Shown piece by piece: positions 32,803 to 41,659 of a stretch of DNA of 47,484 nt (its first letter is position 1; each line of letters begins with the position of its first letter). Origin of the DNA: an uncultured Cellvibrio sp. Lineage in GTDB: Bacteria; Pseudomonadota; Gammaproteobacteria; Pseudomonadales; Cellvibrionaceae. A model generated the notes under the pieces. It searched no databases. It was not told the origin of the DNA and saw nothing but the letters and a program-made list of their open reading frames with translations. The position numbers and the translations under genes were made by a program. Location of the stretch: the NCBI GenBank assembly GCA_946481095.1, contig CAMLML010000031.1, forward strand, positions 1 through 47,484. The letters run 5' to 3'.

Positions 32803-33431
32803 TCGGTTATTTTTCGGCGAAGTCCATCGCAAACACAATCGGACTAATGATCAGCAGTCAATGGATTACCCGTTTACTGCTGATCACAGCGCTCGTATGT
32901 TTGGGTAAATCTTATTGGATCAGTGGCAAGGCTATGGTTGCACAATTATTGATTGCGAATGCATGGAAGCAAACTCTGGAAACTGGTCAGAATACAAAAC
33001 CCTGGAGTTGGGCGGATACCTGGCCAATTGCATTGTTAATCACACCTGCGGGCGAAAAATTTTATGTGTTGGATTCACTGAGTGGCCAAGCTTTGGCTTT
33101 TGGTCCCGGCTGGTTAAATCAAAGTGCGGCGCCAGGGCGAAGTGGCAATACTATTATTGCTGCGCACAGGGATACACATTTTCAATTTATGGAAACTGTG
33201 CAACAGGGTGAATTCATTCAGTTGCAGGATCGCTCTGGAAAATTTTATCACTATAGAGTGTCATCAATGGAAGTGATTGACAGTGATCATCAAAAATTAG
33301 ACATTCAGCATCACACGGCGGAATTAACCTTGATTACCTGTTATCCATTTCATGCACTGAATGCAGGCGGTTCTTTGCGTTATATTGTGCGTGCTACACT
33401 GGCAGAAAATGATTTGGCCAATAATGATTAA
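32799..33431 (+). CDS. Class GN (proteobacterial dedicated) sortase
   Basis: Transpeptidase that cleaves the sorting signal of the upstream protein. The 210 residues have an N-terminal membrane helix and catalytic His123 (AAHRDTHF), Cys181 (LITCYPF) and a conserved Arg (GGSLRYIVRA). ATG 32799 overlaps the target stop by four bases (ATGA), so translation is coupled; ATG 32781 would start inside the target gene. In Gram-negative bacteria without a lipid-linked acceptor as in Gram-positives, what the target is joined to is not known. Confidence 0.93.
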   Translation: MIGYFSAKSIANTIGLMISSQWITRLLLITALVCLGKSYWISGKAMVAQLLIANAWKQTLETGQNTKPWSWADTWPIALLITPAGEKFYVLDSLSGQALAFGPGWLNQSAAPGRSGNTIIAAHRDTHFQFMETVQQGEFIQLQDRSGKFYHYRVSSMEVIDSDHQKLDIQHHTAELTLITCYPFHALNAGGSLRYIVRATLAENDLANND

Positions 33432-33456
33432 TGACACAGCGATCAATAACAAGCTT

Positions 33457-34179
33457 ATGAAAACACATGTGCTGATTGTAGAAGATGAAGCCGCTATAGC
33501 CGATACGTTAATTTATGTATTGGAAACGGAAGGTTTTCATGTGACATGGAAATCACTGGTGAAAGAAGCAGAAATAATATTAGCACAAGAAAAAATTGAT
33601 TTTATTATTTTGGATGTGGGTCTTCCAGATCAAAACGGATTTGAGTTTTGTAAAAAAATACGATCGGGTAAACATCACTACACTAATCTGCCAATTCTAT
33701 TTTTAACCGCACGCAAAGAGGAAGTGGATAGAATTATCGGATTGGAAATAGGCGGCGATGATTATGTGGTAAAACCTTTTAGTCCACGGGAAATTAGTGC
33801 CCGTGTCAAAACTATACTCAAACGAATCAAACAACCTGAAAATGCACAGGCAAATAATATTACGCAAGTGATTAGTCAGTCGTCACAACAAGAAAAGTTT
33901 CAACTGGAAGAAGATAAAGCGAGGCTGGTGTATTGTGGTCAGTCGATTAGCCTTACACGATATGAATTGAAAATTCTGGCCAGTTTGTTGGCTTATCCTG
34001 AGCGAATATTCAGTCGATCACAATTGATGGACAAAGTCTGGGATGAACCTGAGTCCAGTTTTGAACGAGCAGTGGATACCCATATCAAAAGTCTGCGCGC
34101 AAAACTGCGCGAGGTAAATAGTCAGGATGATCCTATCAAAACCCATCGTGGACTTGGTTATAGCATCAGCCTCAAGTAA
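33457..34179 (+). CDS. creB: CreB-like OmpR-family response regulator
   Basis: A 240-residue regulator: receiver with VEDEAAIADTL, acceptor aspartate in ILDVGLPDQNGFEFC, LFLTARKEEVDRI and KPFSPREI, then an OmpR winged helix ending HIKSLRAKLREVNSQDD and THRGLGYSI. The DVGLPD, EEVDR and KPFSPREI blocks and the end match CreB closely. I took ATG 33457, at the conserved KTHVLIVEDE start; an earlier ATG at 33424 overlaps the sortase stop. CreBC in enteric bacteria responds to growth on minimal media and envelope stress; here it is in the sortase operon. Confidence 0.9.
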   Translation: MKTHVLIVEDEAAIADTLIYVLETEGFHVTWKSLVKEAEIILAQEKIDFIILDVGLPDQNGFEFCKKIRSGKHHYTNLPILFLTARKEEVDRIIGLEIGGDDYVVKPFSPREISARVKTILKRIKQPENAQANNITQVISQSSQQEKFQLEEDKARLVYCGQSISLTRYELKILASLLAYPERIFSRSQLMDKVWDEPESSFERAVDTHIKSLRAKLREVNSQDDPIKTHRGLGYSISLK

Positions 34180-34200
34180 ACATGACAAAGGCGAACTGAA

Positions 34201-35637
34201 TTGAAGCTAAGCTTGAAACTATTTTTAGTTTATTTCCTGTTGGTCGGAATAGGGCTCTTTACCTTTTTTAGTAATGCGACCCGGCAATTGCATCCCATCA
34301 TTCGTCAATCCGCTGAAAATGCCATGTTGGACACGGCAAATTTATTGGCAGAAATACTCGCAAGTAAAACCCATGATGATCAATTGGATTCACAATTTTT
34401 CAATCAGGCATTTGAGCATTACCGTTTGCGGAATATGAATGCATCAATTTGGGAATTAAAAAAACATAATCCGGATTTAGGGCTCTACATTACCGATGCT
34501 CAAGGCAAAGTGTTATTTCACAGCGATCAACAAGAAATAGGAAAAGATTATTCTCTTTGGATGGATGTGTCGCGCACATTAAAAGGCGAATACGGTGCAC
34601 GTACTACCCGTATTGAAGCCAATAATGATTTAACCAGTGTGATGTATGTTGCCGCTCCCATTTTGAAAAATAATCACCTCATCGGCGTTCTAACGGTTTT
34701 TCAACCGACATCCAGTAGTCAGCCTTTTATTGAGTTTGCACATCAACAGTTATTAACCCAGGGCAGTGTGATTTTGTTAATTGCATTGGGTGCCGGCGCT
34801 TTACTGACCTATTGGTTAACAAGATCTATCAGGCAACTATCCCGTTACGTACAAAAAGTACGAAACGGTGAACGTCCGGTATTACCTAAAATTCATGAAC
34901 GTGAATTGGCAGAATTAGCAGAAGCAACAGAATCCATGCGGCAGGAATTGGATGGAAAATCTTATATTGAAAATTATGTACACACGCTGACTCATGAAAT
35001 GAAAAGCCCATTAGCGGCGATTCGTGGTGCAGCAGAGTTGCTGGAAGAAGGCTATATGGAAGCAGTTTCACAACGAAAATTTTTACACAATATCCTAAGC
35101 TCCACGCACCGTATGCAGAATTTGATTGACAGATTACTTTCACTTGCTGCTTTGGAAAATTTAACAGAGTTGGAAAAGGTGCAATCAGTGAATCTATTCA
35201 CCTTGGTTAAAATAGAAGTCGATGCAAAACGCAGCCATGCTGATAAGAAACACATTCATTTTAAATTCGAGATGAATTCAATCGATGATATCAGCGGAGA
35301 TGAATTTTTATTGAAGCAAGCGGTCAGTAATTTACTGGATAACGCATTACATTTTGCCGATTCAAACAGTGACATTCTGCTTAAACTGGAACAAGACCCT
35401 CAATATCAAACTCTGGTTGTGTGTAATAAAGGCCCACTGATTCCAGACTATGCATTCCCACGTATTTTTGAACGCTTTTATTCTTTAGCTCATCCGGATA
35501 ACCATCAGAAAAGCTCAGGGTTGGGACTCAGTTTTGTGCAGGAAATTGCCAAGTTGCATGAGGGAAGTATTCAGCTGTTGAATGTAGAAGCCGATGGTTA
35601 TACTGGCGTTGAAGCCAGGTTTAAAATCAAACGTTAA
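34201..35637 (+). CDS. creC: CreC-like sensor histidine kinase
   Basis: A 478-residue kinase starting with TTG. It has a first helix (about 5-24), a periplasmic sensor of about 150 residues (LYITDAQGKVLFHSDQQEIG, SVMYVAAPI), a second helix near 187-206, HAMP, H-box LTHEMKSPLAAIRGAAELLEE with the catalytic His, NLLDNALHF and the ATP lid GLGLSFVQEIAKLHEGS. These stretches are those of E. coli CreC, including FERFYSL. With CreB it forms the regulatory half of the sortase operon. Confidence 0.93.
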   Translation: MKLSLKLFLVYFLLVGIGLFTFFSNATRQLHPIIRQSAENAMLDTANLLAEILASKTHDDQLDSQFFNQAFEHYRLRNMNASIWELKKHNPDLGLYITDAQGKVLFHSDQQEIGKDYSLWMDVSRTLKGEYGARTTRIEANNDLTSVMYVAAPILKNNHLIGVLTVFQPTSSSQPFIEFAHQQLLTQGSVILLIALGAGALLTYWLTRSIRQLSRYVQKVRNGERPVLPKIHERELAELAEATESMRQELDGKSYIENYVHTLTHEMKSPLAAIRGAAELLEEGYMEAVSQRKFLHNILSSTHRMQNLIDRLLSLAALENLTELEKVQSVNLFTLVKIEVDAKRSHADKKHIHFKFEMNSIDDISGDEFLLKQAVSNLLDNALHFADSNSDILLKLEQDPQYQTLVVCNKGPLIPDYAFPRIFERFYSLAHPDNHQKSSGLGLSFVQEIAKLHEGSIQLLNVEADGYTGVEARFKIKR

Positions 35638-35669
35638 ATGTGCGACTGATTGCGCGTGTTATTCGAATA

Positions 35670-36020
35670 TTAGAATTCAGGTTTAAAGCCTCTGCGGATG
35701 AACGCCTCCCTTGGTTTATGCACAATAATCGCCCGCTCTGAAAGCTTTCTAGCTTCAAATTCAAAACCAAAAAACTCGAGGCTAATCATGCCTGTAGTGC
35801 CATTAACAATAAAATTTAACACATGACCACGTCTAACCAATCCTGTAGCAGTTAAATCCATACTATCCCAGTCAATAGTTTCTCCCGTTGCGCCTGTATA
35901 AGGTGGTTCATAACCTCCATCAGTTTTATCCATTTCTTTGATATCCACATATAGAGCGACGGAAAGCAAAACAACTGCCAGAAAACCTATAAACGAGAAC
36001 AACCTGAATAATATGATCAT
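35670..36020 (-). CDS. Membrane-anchored small protein, unknown
   Basis: A 116-residue product with a hydrophobic segment at about 3-25, then a probably extracytoplasmic domain (DWDSMDLTATGLVRRGHVLN, FIVNGTTGMISLEFFGFEFE). No family recognised. It converges with creC 32 bases away; AGAG lies about seven bases upstream of its ATG. Confidence 0.7.
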   Translation of the reverse strand: MIILFRLFSFIGFLAVVLLSVALYVDIKEMDKTDGGYEPPYTGATGETIDWDSMDLTATGLVRRGHVLNFIVNGTTGMISLEFFGFEFEARKLSERAIIVHKPREAFIRRGFKPEF

Positions 36021-36087
36021 TTAATTTCTCTTGAGAGTTTCATTAGTACCTAGTGGAGCGAAGCGCAACAGGTCGATGTACTTTCTA

Positions 36088-36501
36088 TCAATGCTTCCTT
36101 TCACTTTTTCGAATCACCAATTTAAGCCCCGACCAAACCTCACTGACGGCGCAGACTTTTATGTCAACAAAACCCATCGGGAGTGCTATTTCTCTAATCA
36201 CGTCTTCTGTAATATCAGTTGCTACTTTGGATGACTTCTTCGGCCAAGACACCCAAACAAACCCATCCTGCGCTAATTTTTTTCTTAACTTAGTTAACGC
36301 AGTGAGTAACTTGGTTTTTTCATAAAAGAAAATATGCGCCGCTACCAAGTTGCTTCCAATTTTATTGCTAACAGACGCACCTTCGGGCAATTTTCCTAAC
36401 CATGTTAAATATTCCTGAGGAGAATTTTCAACATACAATTCCATCTCTTCTTTGATTCCGAGTTTCTTGATTAACGGTGTTCCGGAATATCCAGTGGTCA
36501 T
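36088..36501 (-). CDS. DUF3052 family protein
   Basis: A 137-residue protein with the whole DUF3052 pattern: GYSGTPLIKKLGIKEEM at the start, FVWVSWPKKSSKVATDITED near 82 and the end VDIKVCAVSEVWSGLKLVIR. The ATG has an AGGAG site. The fold is predicted alpha/beta; its role is unknown. It lies in a short cluster of small leftward genes. Confidence 0.9.
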   Translation of the reverse strand: MTTGYSGTPLIKKLGIKEEMELYVENSPQEYLTWLGKLPEGASVSNKIGSNLVAAHIFFYEKTKLLTALTKLRKKLAQDGFVWVSWPKKSSKVATDITEDVIREIALPMGFVDIKVCAVSEVWSGLKLVIRKSERKH

Positions 36502-36609
36502 GGGCTTCTCCTAACCGAGATTTTATAAAGATTTGGTCCTTTTAGTGATATTTCAATTAATATTCTTCAAGGCAGAAAAGAATATAACAGCGCTCAGTAG
36601 CAACGAACC

Positions 36610-36691
36610 AATACCAATAATCCAAAATGTTGAAATACTGGTGATGCAATCGCTATCGGAGTATTGGTGCGATATTTTGGATTATGGTATT
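36610..36691. repeat. Long inverted repeat with interrupted loop
   Basis: The left arm AATACCAATAATCCAAAAT (36610-36628) is the reverse complement of the right arm ATTTTGGATTATGGTATT (36674-36691) with a single base missing. The 45-base loop itself has ATACTGGTG and GTATTGGTG direct repeats. The 218-base gap around it (36502-36719) holds no supported gene. The element could be a small mobile remnant or an RNA hairpin. Confidence 0.7.
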
Positions 36692-36719
36692 GCTCTCAAT
36701 AGTTTTTATGAAATATATC

Positions 36720-37082
36720 TTACGATTTCTTTTCGCTATATGGCCCTGTCAGCTCAACAATACCCAATTCAGGTGATATTCCTTTTACGTATTCATTAAA
36801 TATATCGACATGTTTTTTTTCGAGCGTTAAACCTGCCCCATATGGAGCGTGTAACCATTCGATCTGTTTTCCATATGCCTCTATCGCAAGTATCTCTATT
36901 TTGATTTCATTGACAATTGGCATGCTTTCATAAATATATTCATCATTATTTTTGCCTATGACTCTACGTAAATTTACGGAGGTAAAGTAATCTCCCACAT
37001 GTATTTTGCTACCTATAATTCTTCCAAATACTCGATCATTTTGGAGCAACTCGTATACTTCAAAAACGATAGGTGGTTTCAT
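36720..37082 (-). CDS. Hypothetical protein, beta-rich
   Basis: No family recognised. From ATG 37082 the product has about 120 residues, starting MKPPIVFEVYELLQND, with strand-rich segments (RIIGSKIHVGDYFTSVNLRR) and a charged C-terminus. The frame extends eight codons upstream to a TTG at 37106. No clear ribosome site is seen in front of either start. Confidence 0.6.
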   Translation of the reverse strand: MKPPIVFEVYELLQNDRVFGRIIGSKIHVGDYFTSVNLRRVIGKNNDEYIYESMPIVNEIKIEILAIEAYGKQIEWLHAPYGAGLTLEKKHVDIFNEYVKGISPELGIVELTGPYSEKKS

Positions 37083-37139
37083 AGAGTTAACAGCTTGATG
37101 TTGCAATTAATACTTTAAAGGTTCAGACTTTTTTAACAA

Positions 37140-37235
37140 TTATTCGCTTTTAAGATTGGTGATCCGTTCAACTGAAAAATCAGAAGCTAAACAAAAAGAG
37201 CAAGAAAATGATAACAAAAATATTATGTGTTTCAT
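37140..37235 (-). CDS. 31-residue secreted-peptide-like frame, low support
   Basis: An ATG at 37235 opens 31 codons with a signal-peptide-like N-terminus (MKHIIFLLSFSCSFCLASDF) and only about 12 residues beyond it, ending LKSE. A ribosome-site AGAGGA is 15 bases away, too far to be convincing. It may be a truncated secreted gene, a short peptide, or chance. It lies just before the gene at 36720-37082. Confidence 0.25.
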   Translation of the reverse strand: MKHIIFLLSFSCSFCLASDFSVERITNLKSE

Positions 37236-37282
37236 GATTGCTTAAAAATATCCTCTGCCCACCTTAAACGTCATGTGGTTTA

Positions 37283-37750
37283 TTAGTTCAGTATTGGATT
37301 TATTTCATGGCACCAAACATATATCTCAATATCAACTTCCTCTTCAAACTCGAAAGATACTTCTGTAAAAGGGATTTCTGCTAACTCTTCAAATGGAATT
37401 CCTTTTGAATAGTTAGAGGAATAATATTTTTCCACCAAGTTTTCAAGATCACTGACTAAATTTACTTTTTGACCAAATGGCAAAGTCTGCTTGGTAACTG
37501 ATGCTATACAACAACGCAATTGATGAGCCATTTCATCCTGCCAAACGTAAAACGTCATGGTTCCAGTGATGCGTCTTGACCAGTTTTCGTGTATTGCCTC
37601 AAAAAATTCAACTATATCTTGAATGCTGTTGTCTTTACTGAAACTAAAAGACCAGCAATTTGTTTTTGTTTCTTTTGAAATACTATCAGGAGAAACGATC
37701 AAGTCATGTTTCAACACATCATTAAGCCATTCATCCAGGGGTTCATTCAT
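37283..37750 (-). CDS. Hypothetical protein, acidic
   Basis: A 155-residue product rich in acidic and aromatic residues (EFEEEVDIEIYVWCHE at the end), with no signal peptide. The central part (NWSRRITGTMTFYVWQDEMA and QTLPFGQKVNLVSDLENL) has the look of immunity-type or Smi-like small proteins, but no motif decides this. A toxin gene is not seen upstream. Confidence 0.7.
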   Translation of the reverse strand: MNEPLDEWLNDVLKHDLIVSPDSISKETKTNCWSFSFSKDNSIQDIVEFFEAIHENWSRRITGTMTFYVWQDEMAHQLRCCIASVTKQTLPFGQKVNLVSDLENLVEKYYSSNYSKGIPFEELAEIPFTEVSFEFEEEVDIEIYVWCHEINPILN

Positions 37751-37971
37751 AGCATTGAGTCAAGTAAGGTAACTGATTGATTAGCTCAGTTAATTCCAAA
37801 TCAGTTTTTTAGTCAATCATGTGACTCTTCGGTTACAGAAATCTATGAATATCAATAGCCCAAAGGTATATGAAACAAGAAATTGTCGGAATCTTGTGAG
37901 TAATCCCAGATAATCCGTGCCTAAAGCCAGTCAAATCAGTAAAATGCCCACTTTTTTGATTGGGTAGTCCT

Positions 37972-39561
37972 GTGATCTCCACTGCTAATATCACCATGCA
38001 ATTTGGTGCCAAGCCGCTGTTTGAAAATGTCTCCGTTAAATTCAACAACTCCAATCGTTATGGATTGATTGGGGCTAATGGTTGCGGTAAATCCACGTTT
38101 ATGAAAATCCTCGGCGGTGATTTGGTGCCGAGTGGTGGGCAGGTAATGCTTGAACCCAATATGCGATTGGGGAAATTGAAGCAGGACCAGTTTGCTTATG
38201 AAGAATTCACTGTGTTGGATACGGTGATTATGGGCCACACCGAATTGTGGGCGGTGAAAGCGGAGCGTGATCGTATTTACAGTTTGCCGGAAATGAGCGA
38301 AGAAGACGGCATGAAAGTGGCGGAATTGGAAGTCGCATTTGCCGAAATGGATGGTTACACCGCTGAAGCGCGAGCGGGTGAATTATTATTGGGATTGGAT
38401 ATTCCGATTGAGCAACACACCGGATTAATGAGTGCAGTGGCACCAGGATGGAAATTGCGAGTGTTGTTGGCGCAGGCACTATTTTCTGATCCTGATGTTT
38501 TATTGTTGGACGAACCAACAAACAACCTCGACATTAATACCATTCGCTGGCTTGAAGGAATTTTGAATCAACGCAATTCCACCATCATTATCATTTCGCA
38601 TGATCGTCACTTTTTAAACGCAGTTTGCACACACATGGCGGATTTGGATTATGGCGAATTGCGAATTTATCCGGGCAATTATGACGATTACATGTTGGCA
38701 TCAACACAGGCACGTGAAAAATTATTAAGCGAAAATGCCAAAAAGAAAGCACAGATTGCAGAATTGCAAACCTTCGTCAGTCGCTTTTCGGCCAACGCAT
38801 CCAAGGCCAAACAAGCCACTTCACGCGCGCGTCAGATTGACAAAATTCAACTGGACGATGTTAAACCTTCCAGTCGCGTTAGCCCTTACATTCGCTTTAC
38901 ACAAAATAAAAAATTGCATCGTCAAGCGGTGACATTGGATCAAGTCACCAAAGGTTTTGATCGCCCATTATTTACTGAGTTGAGTTTACAAATCGAAGCC
39001 GGTGAGCGCATCGCAATTATTGGGCCTAACGGTGCAGGTAAAACGACTTTGTTGCGATGTTTGTACGGTGATTTAAAACCTGACGCGGGTACAGTGAAAT
39101 GGGCAGAACAGGCAGAGGTCGCCTATTTTGCGCAGGATCATTCGCATGAATTTGTTGATGATGTGAATTTATTTGATTGGATGAAACAATGGACCAAAGG
39201 TGATGAGCAATTGGTTCGTGGTGCTTTGGGCCGTATGTTATTTTCCAACGATGAAGTGAAAAAGAAAATTAAAGTTTTATCGGGTGGAGAAAAAGCCCGC
39301 ATGTTATTTGGTAAATTCAGTCTGATTAATCCGAACGTGATGTTATTGGATGAGCCTACCAACCATTTGGATATGGAATCCATCGAAGCACTCAACCTCG
39401 CATTGGAAAATTATCCGGGAACAATAGTTTTTGTTAGCCATGATCGTGAATTTGTTTCATCACTGGCGACACGCATCATCGATATGCAACCATCTGGGTT
39501 AATTGATTTCCACGGCAACTATGATGATTATTTGCGTAGTCAGGGGATTTATACGGAGTAA
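37972..39561 (+). CDS. ybiT: ABC-F family ATPase YbiT
   Basis: Ribosome-associated ABC-F protein with two ATPase domains and no membrane part. First Walker [11 protein letters not shown] near residue 36, signature and [12 protein letters not shown]; second Walker [11 protein letters not shown] near 345, signature LSGGEKARM and [11 protein letters not shown]. The stretch [28 protein letters not shown] and the end [14 protein letters not shown] match YbiT. GTG 37972 gives the family start [11 protein letters not shown]; a TTG at 37960 would add four codons. It is likely an E-site translation factor. Confidence 0.95.
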   Translation: MISTANITMQFGAKPLFENVSVKFNNSNRYGLIGANGCGKSTFMKILGGDLVPSGGQVMLEPNMRLGKLKQDQFAYEEFTVLDTVIMGHTELWAVKAERDRIYSLPEMSEEDGMKVAELEVAFAEMDGYTAEARAGELLLGLDIPIEQHTGLMSAVAPGWKLRVLLAQALFSDPDVLLLDEPTNNLDINTIRWLEGILNQRNSTIIIISHDRHFLNAVCTHMADLDYGELRIYPGNYDDYMLASTQAREKLLSENAKKKAQIAELQTFVSRFSANASKAKQATSRARQIDKIQLDDVKPSSRVSPYIRFTQNKKLHRQAVTLDQVTKGFDRPLFTELSLQIEAGERIAIIGPNGAGKTTLLRCLYGDLKPDAGTVKWAEQAEVAYFAQDHSHEFVDDVNLFDWMKQWTKGDEQLVRGALGRMLFSNDEVKKKIKVLSGGEKARMLFGKFSLINPNVMLLDEPTNHLDMESIEALNLALENYPGTIVFVSHDREFVSSLATRIIDMQPSGLIDFHGNYDDYLRSQGIYTE

Positions 39562-39568
39562 ATATTTC

Positions 39569-39596
39569 AGGGCTTTCAGTGTCACCTGAGAGCCCT
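39569..39596. other. Hairpin between convergent ybiT and GNAT genes
   Basis: An 11-pair stem with one G-T pair (39569-39579 with 39586-39596) and a six-base loop lies between the ybiT stop and the convergent acetyltransferase stop. It has no T run on either strand, so a classical terminator is not supported. A weak transcript end or RNA processing hairpin is possible. Confidence 0.5.
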
Positions 39597-39603
39597 AAAA
39601 ATG

Positions 39604-40071
39604 TTACCGTTTATTATCAGATCCAACCCAGCGATTATAAGTAAAAAATACGGTATCTCTTATCCAGCCCAATGATTCATACAATGACTGCGCGGTTTTG
39701 TTATCGGTCGCAGTCGTTAAATCCATTCGCGATTTTCCTTCACTAACCGCTTTGTTTTCTGCTGCTTGTAATAACAATTTACCGACGCCTTGTTTGCGTA
39801 CATTGGGCAGTACAAACAAATCATAAAGTGTATAGATAGGTTTGGCTTCAACCGAACAAAAGCTCGGATAAAGTTGACAAAAACCCACTAATTTTTCCTC
39901 GCTGGTTTCTGCAACCAAAATGCAGGATTCCTGATTGATAAATCGCGCTTGAATAAATTTCCGGGCTACATCCAGATTCGGTTGCTGCTGATAAAATTGA
40001 CGATAAAGATCAAATAAAATCGCAACTTGTTCCAAATCGCTGATTTGCATCTGTCTAACAGAAATGTTCAT
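39604..40071 (-). CDS. GNAT-family N-acetyltransferase
   Basis: A 155-residue acetyl-CoA-dependent transferase. Seen: strand VRQMQISDLEQVAILFDLYR at the start, IYTLYDLFVLPNVRKQGVGK near 90 with the acetyl-CoA loop R-x-x-G-V-G-K, then LLLQAAENKA and DNKTAQSLYESLGW near 125. The substrate is unknown. It is downstream of the ybiT hairpin and points toward it. Confidence 0.93.
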   Translation of the reverse strand: MNISVRQMQISDLEQVAILFDLYRQFYQQQPNLDVARKFIQARFINQESCILVAETSEEKLVGFCQLYPSFCSVEAKPIYTLYDLFVLPNVRKQGVGKLLLQAAENKAVSEGKSRMDLTTATDNKTAQSLYESLGWIRDTVFFTYNRWVGSDNKR

Positions 40072-40080
40072 AACTCTGCC

Positions 40081-40638
40081 TTAAAATTGAAACATAACGC
40101 CTGCTTGTGTATTGCGGAATGTGCCAAATTCATACTTGGTGTATTGAATGGAACTGACAATCGCGATTAAGTCGTTAATAGGGAATTCGAGATTAAGTTG
40201 GCCGTAAAAATCAGTGTCTCTGTAGGTTCCGGCTTTTAGATTGCTTGAGGGTTCGAGGGAGCCTTCTTCAAATTCAAGTTTCCATCTGGATACGCCCAGA
40301 GTTGGCACTATGCGAAAATGATCTGACAGATTAATTTTGTATCCCAGATGTAATCTGTCTTCTGATAGTGTTGCTCTGTCATCGGCACCAAGCCAGCTTG
40401 AGCTTTTGTGTATGGCAATATCCAATCCAGTTGTAAAATTTGAAGCAAACGCCAAGCCTGCTCCCAGAGTCAGGCTTGTTCCCTCATCAGAAAATGAAGT
40501 GATATCATCTGAAAAGTGTTCATCAACTTTCATTTCAGCCCAGCCTCCCTGAGCTGTCACTGTGTATTCAACTGCCTGCACTGTAACCGCACTACATGAT
40601 AGAAAAAATCCAACAACATAAGTGATAAGTGTTTTCAT
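40081..40638 (-). CDS. Outer-membrane beta-barrel protein
   Basis: A 185-residue exported protein with signal peptide (MKTLITYVVGFFLSCSAVTVQA), and alternating strands (YTVTAQGGWAEMKV, GLAFASNFTTGLDIAIHKSS, LHLGYKINLSDHFRIVPTLG) ending GVMFQF, the C-terminal aromatic expected for BAM recognition. The frame opens 20 codons earlier, before the signal peptide. It resembles OmpA-like small barrels. Ends ten bases from the GNAT gene start. Confidence 0.85.
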   Translation of the reverse strand: MKTLITYVVGFFLSCSAVTVQAVEYTVTAQGGWAEMKVDEHFSDDITSFSDEGTSLTLGAGLAFASNFTTGLDIAIHKSSSWLGADDRATLSEDRLHLGYKINLSDHFRIVPTLGVSRWKLEFEEGSLEPSSNLKAGTYRDTDFYGQLNLEFPINDLIAIVSSIQYTKYEFGTFRNTQAGVMFQF

Positions 40639-40706
40639 TATGCATGCTCTATAAGATTGATTCGTTTTATGAGAATAGGAAAAAATGGCAGTTGCCAACC
40701 AGGATG

Positions 40707-41213
40707 TTAAACAATTGACAGTCTGTCGCCGACGGAGATTATGCCTGATTCAAGTATCTTACAAGTAATGCCGCCATGTCCGCGAACGGCGTTATAACCA
40801 CCGGGACCAAAAGTCTCTTCCATTTTTGAGCAGGGTTCACATAAACCGGAATATTCCAACAGTGCAGTGCCTAATCGAAATTGTTTATTTTTCAACGCTA
40901 ATAAATTAATGCCACTGATGGCAATATTGCGGCGTAATGATTCGGGCGCGATAAAATTTTGATGTAAGAGTGATGCAATCACCGACAAATGTTCCCACTG
41001 GATTAGTGTAATTTGTCGCTTGCCATTTTTGCTGGCGTAACGATCACCGACCAAACCTCTGCCTGCAATTGCATCAACCTGTTGAACGATTTCGAGTGGT
41101 GTGGATTCGGTTTTACCGCTGACATAAACGATTTTGGCGGGGCGAATGCCAATCCATTCCACTTTTCCGATTTGCGGAAGTGTGTCGAAAAGTTGTTGTA
41201 GTGATTCACTCAT
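40707..41213 (-). CDS. MOSC-domain protein
   Basis: Molybdenum-cofactor sulfurase C-terminal domain protein, 168 residues. Seen: IVQQVDAIAGRGLVGDRYAS near 45, ITLIQWEHLSVIA near 69, LRRNIAISGINLLAL near 91 and the MOSC cysteine in LLEYSGLCEPCSKMEETFGP near 120. MOSC proteins bind molybdenum cofactor to handle sulfur or substrates; the substrate is unknown here. Confidence 0.93.
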   Translation of the reverse strand: MSESLQQLFDTLPQIGKVEWIGIRPAKIVYVSGKTESTPLEIVQQVDAIAGRGLVGDRYASKNGKRQITLIQWEHLSVIASLLHQNFIAPESLRRNIAISGINLLALKNKQFRLGTALLEYSGLCEPCSKMEETFGPGGYNAVRGHGGITCKILESGIISVGDRLSIV

Positions 41214-41237
41214 AGTTTTTTAATTTTATTTTTTGGA

Positions 41238-41579
41238 TCAGGCTTTCTTCACAAACTCTGATTTCAGCATCATTGCGCCGAAACCCTCGATTTTGCAATC
41301 AATATCATGATCGCCATCAACCAATCGATTGATTTTAATTTTGGTGCCGACTTTTAAAACAGATGAAGAGCCCTTGACCTTTAAATCTTTAATTAAGGTC
41401 ACGTGATCACCCTCTGCTAACAAATTACCATTGGCATCGCGCACGATTAATTTATCTTCTGATTCTGTTATTGCGCTTGCAGACCATTCATATCCGCATT
41501 CCGGACAAATGAATTGCTCGCCATCTTGATAAGTGTAAACAGAATTACATTGAGGGCAGGGGGGTAGCTGATCAGTCAT
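41238..41579 (-). CDS. yjdM: PhnA/YjdM zinc-ribbon protein
   Basis: A 113-residue protein with zinc ligands [10 protein letters not shown] near 8 and [11 protein letters not shown] near 28, then the PhnA domain [20 protein letters not shown] and [20 protein letters not shown] and the end [11 protein letters not shown]. Despite the old name, phosphonate use is not a proven role. The C-rich repeat unit follows upstream. Confidence 0.95.
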   Translation of the reverse strand: MTDQLPPCPQCNSVYTYQDGEQFICPECGYEWSASAITESEDKLIVRDANGNLLAEGDHVTLIKDLKVKGSSSVLKVGTKIKINRLVDGDHDIDCKIEGFGAMMLKSEFVKKA

Positions 41580-41611
41580 AAAATTTTTCGCTTGTTGTTT
41601 AAGATTTTTTA

Positions 41612-41652
41612 AAAGCCCCTCACCCTAACCCTCTCCCAGAGGGAGAGGGGAT
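41612..41652. repeat. C-rich palindromic repeat, short copy
   Basis: CCCCTCACCCTAACCCTCTC followed by CCAGAGGGAGAGGGG forms a C-rich to G-rich hairpin (CCCTCTCCC/GGGAGAGGG). It is the same CCCTAACCCT family as at 14628 and 46139, located between the MOSC/PhnA genes and a VOC gene. Confidence 0.85.
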
Positions 41653-41659
41653 GAGTGCA

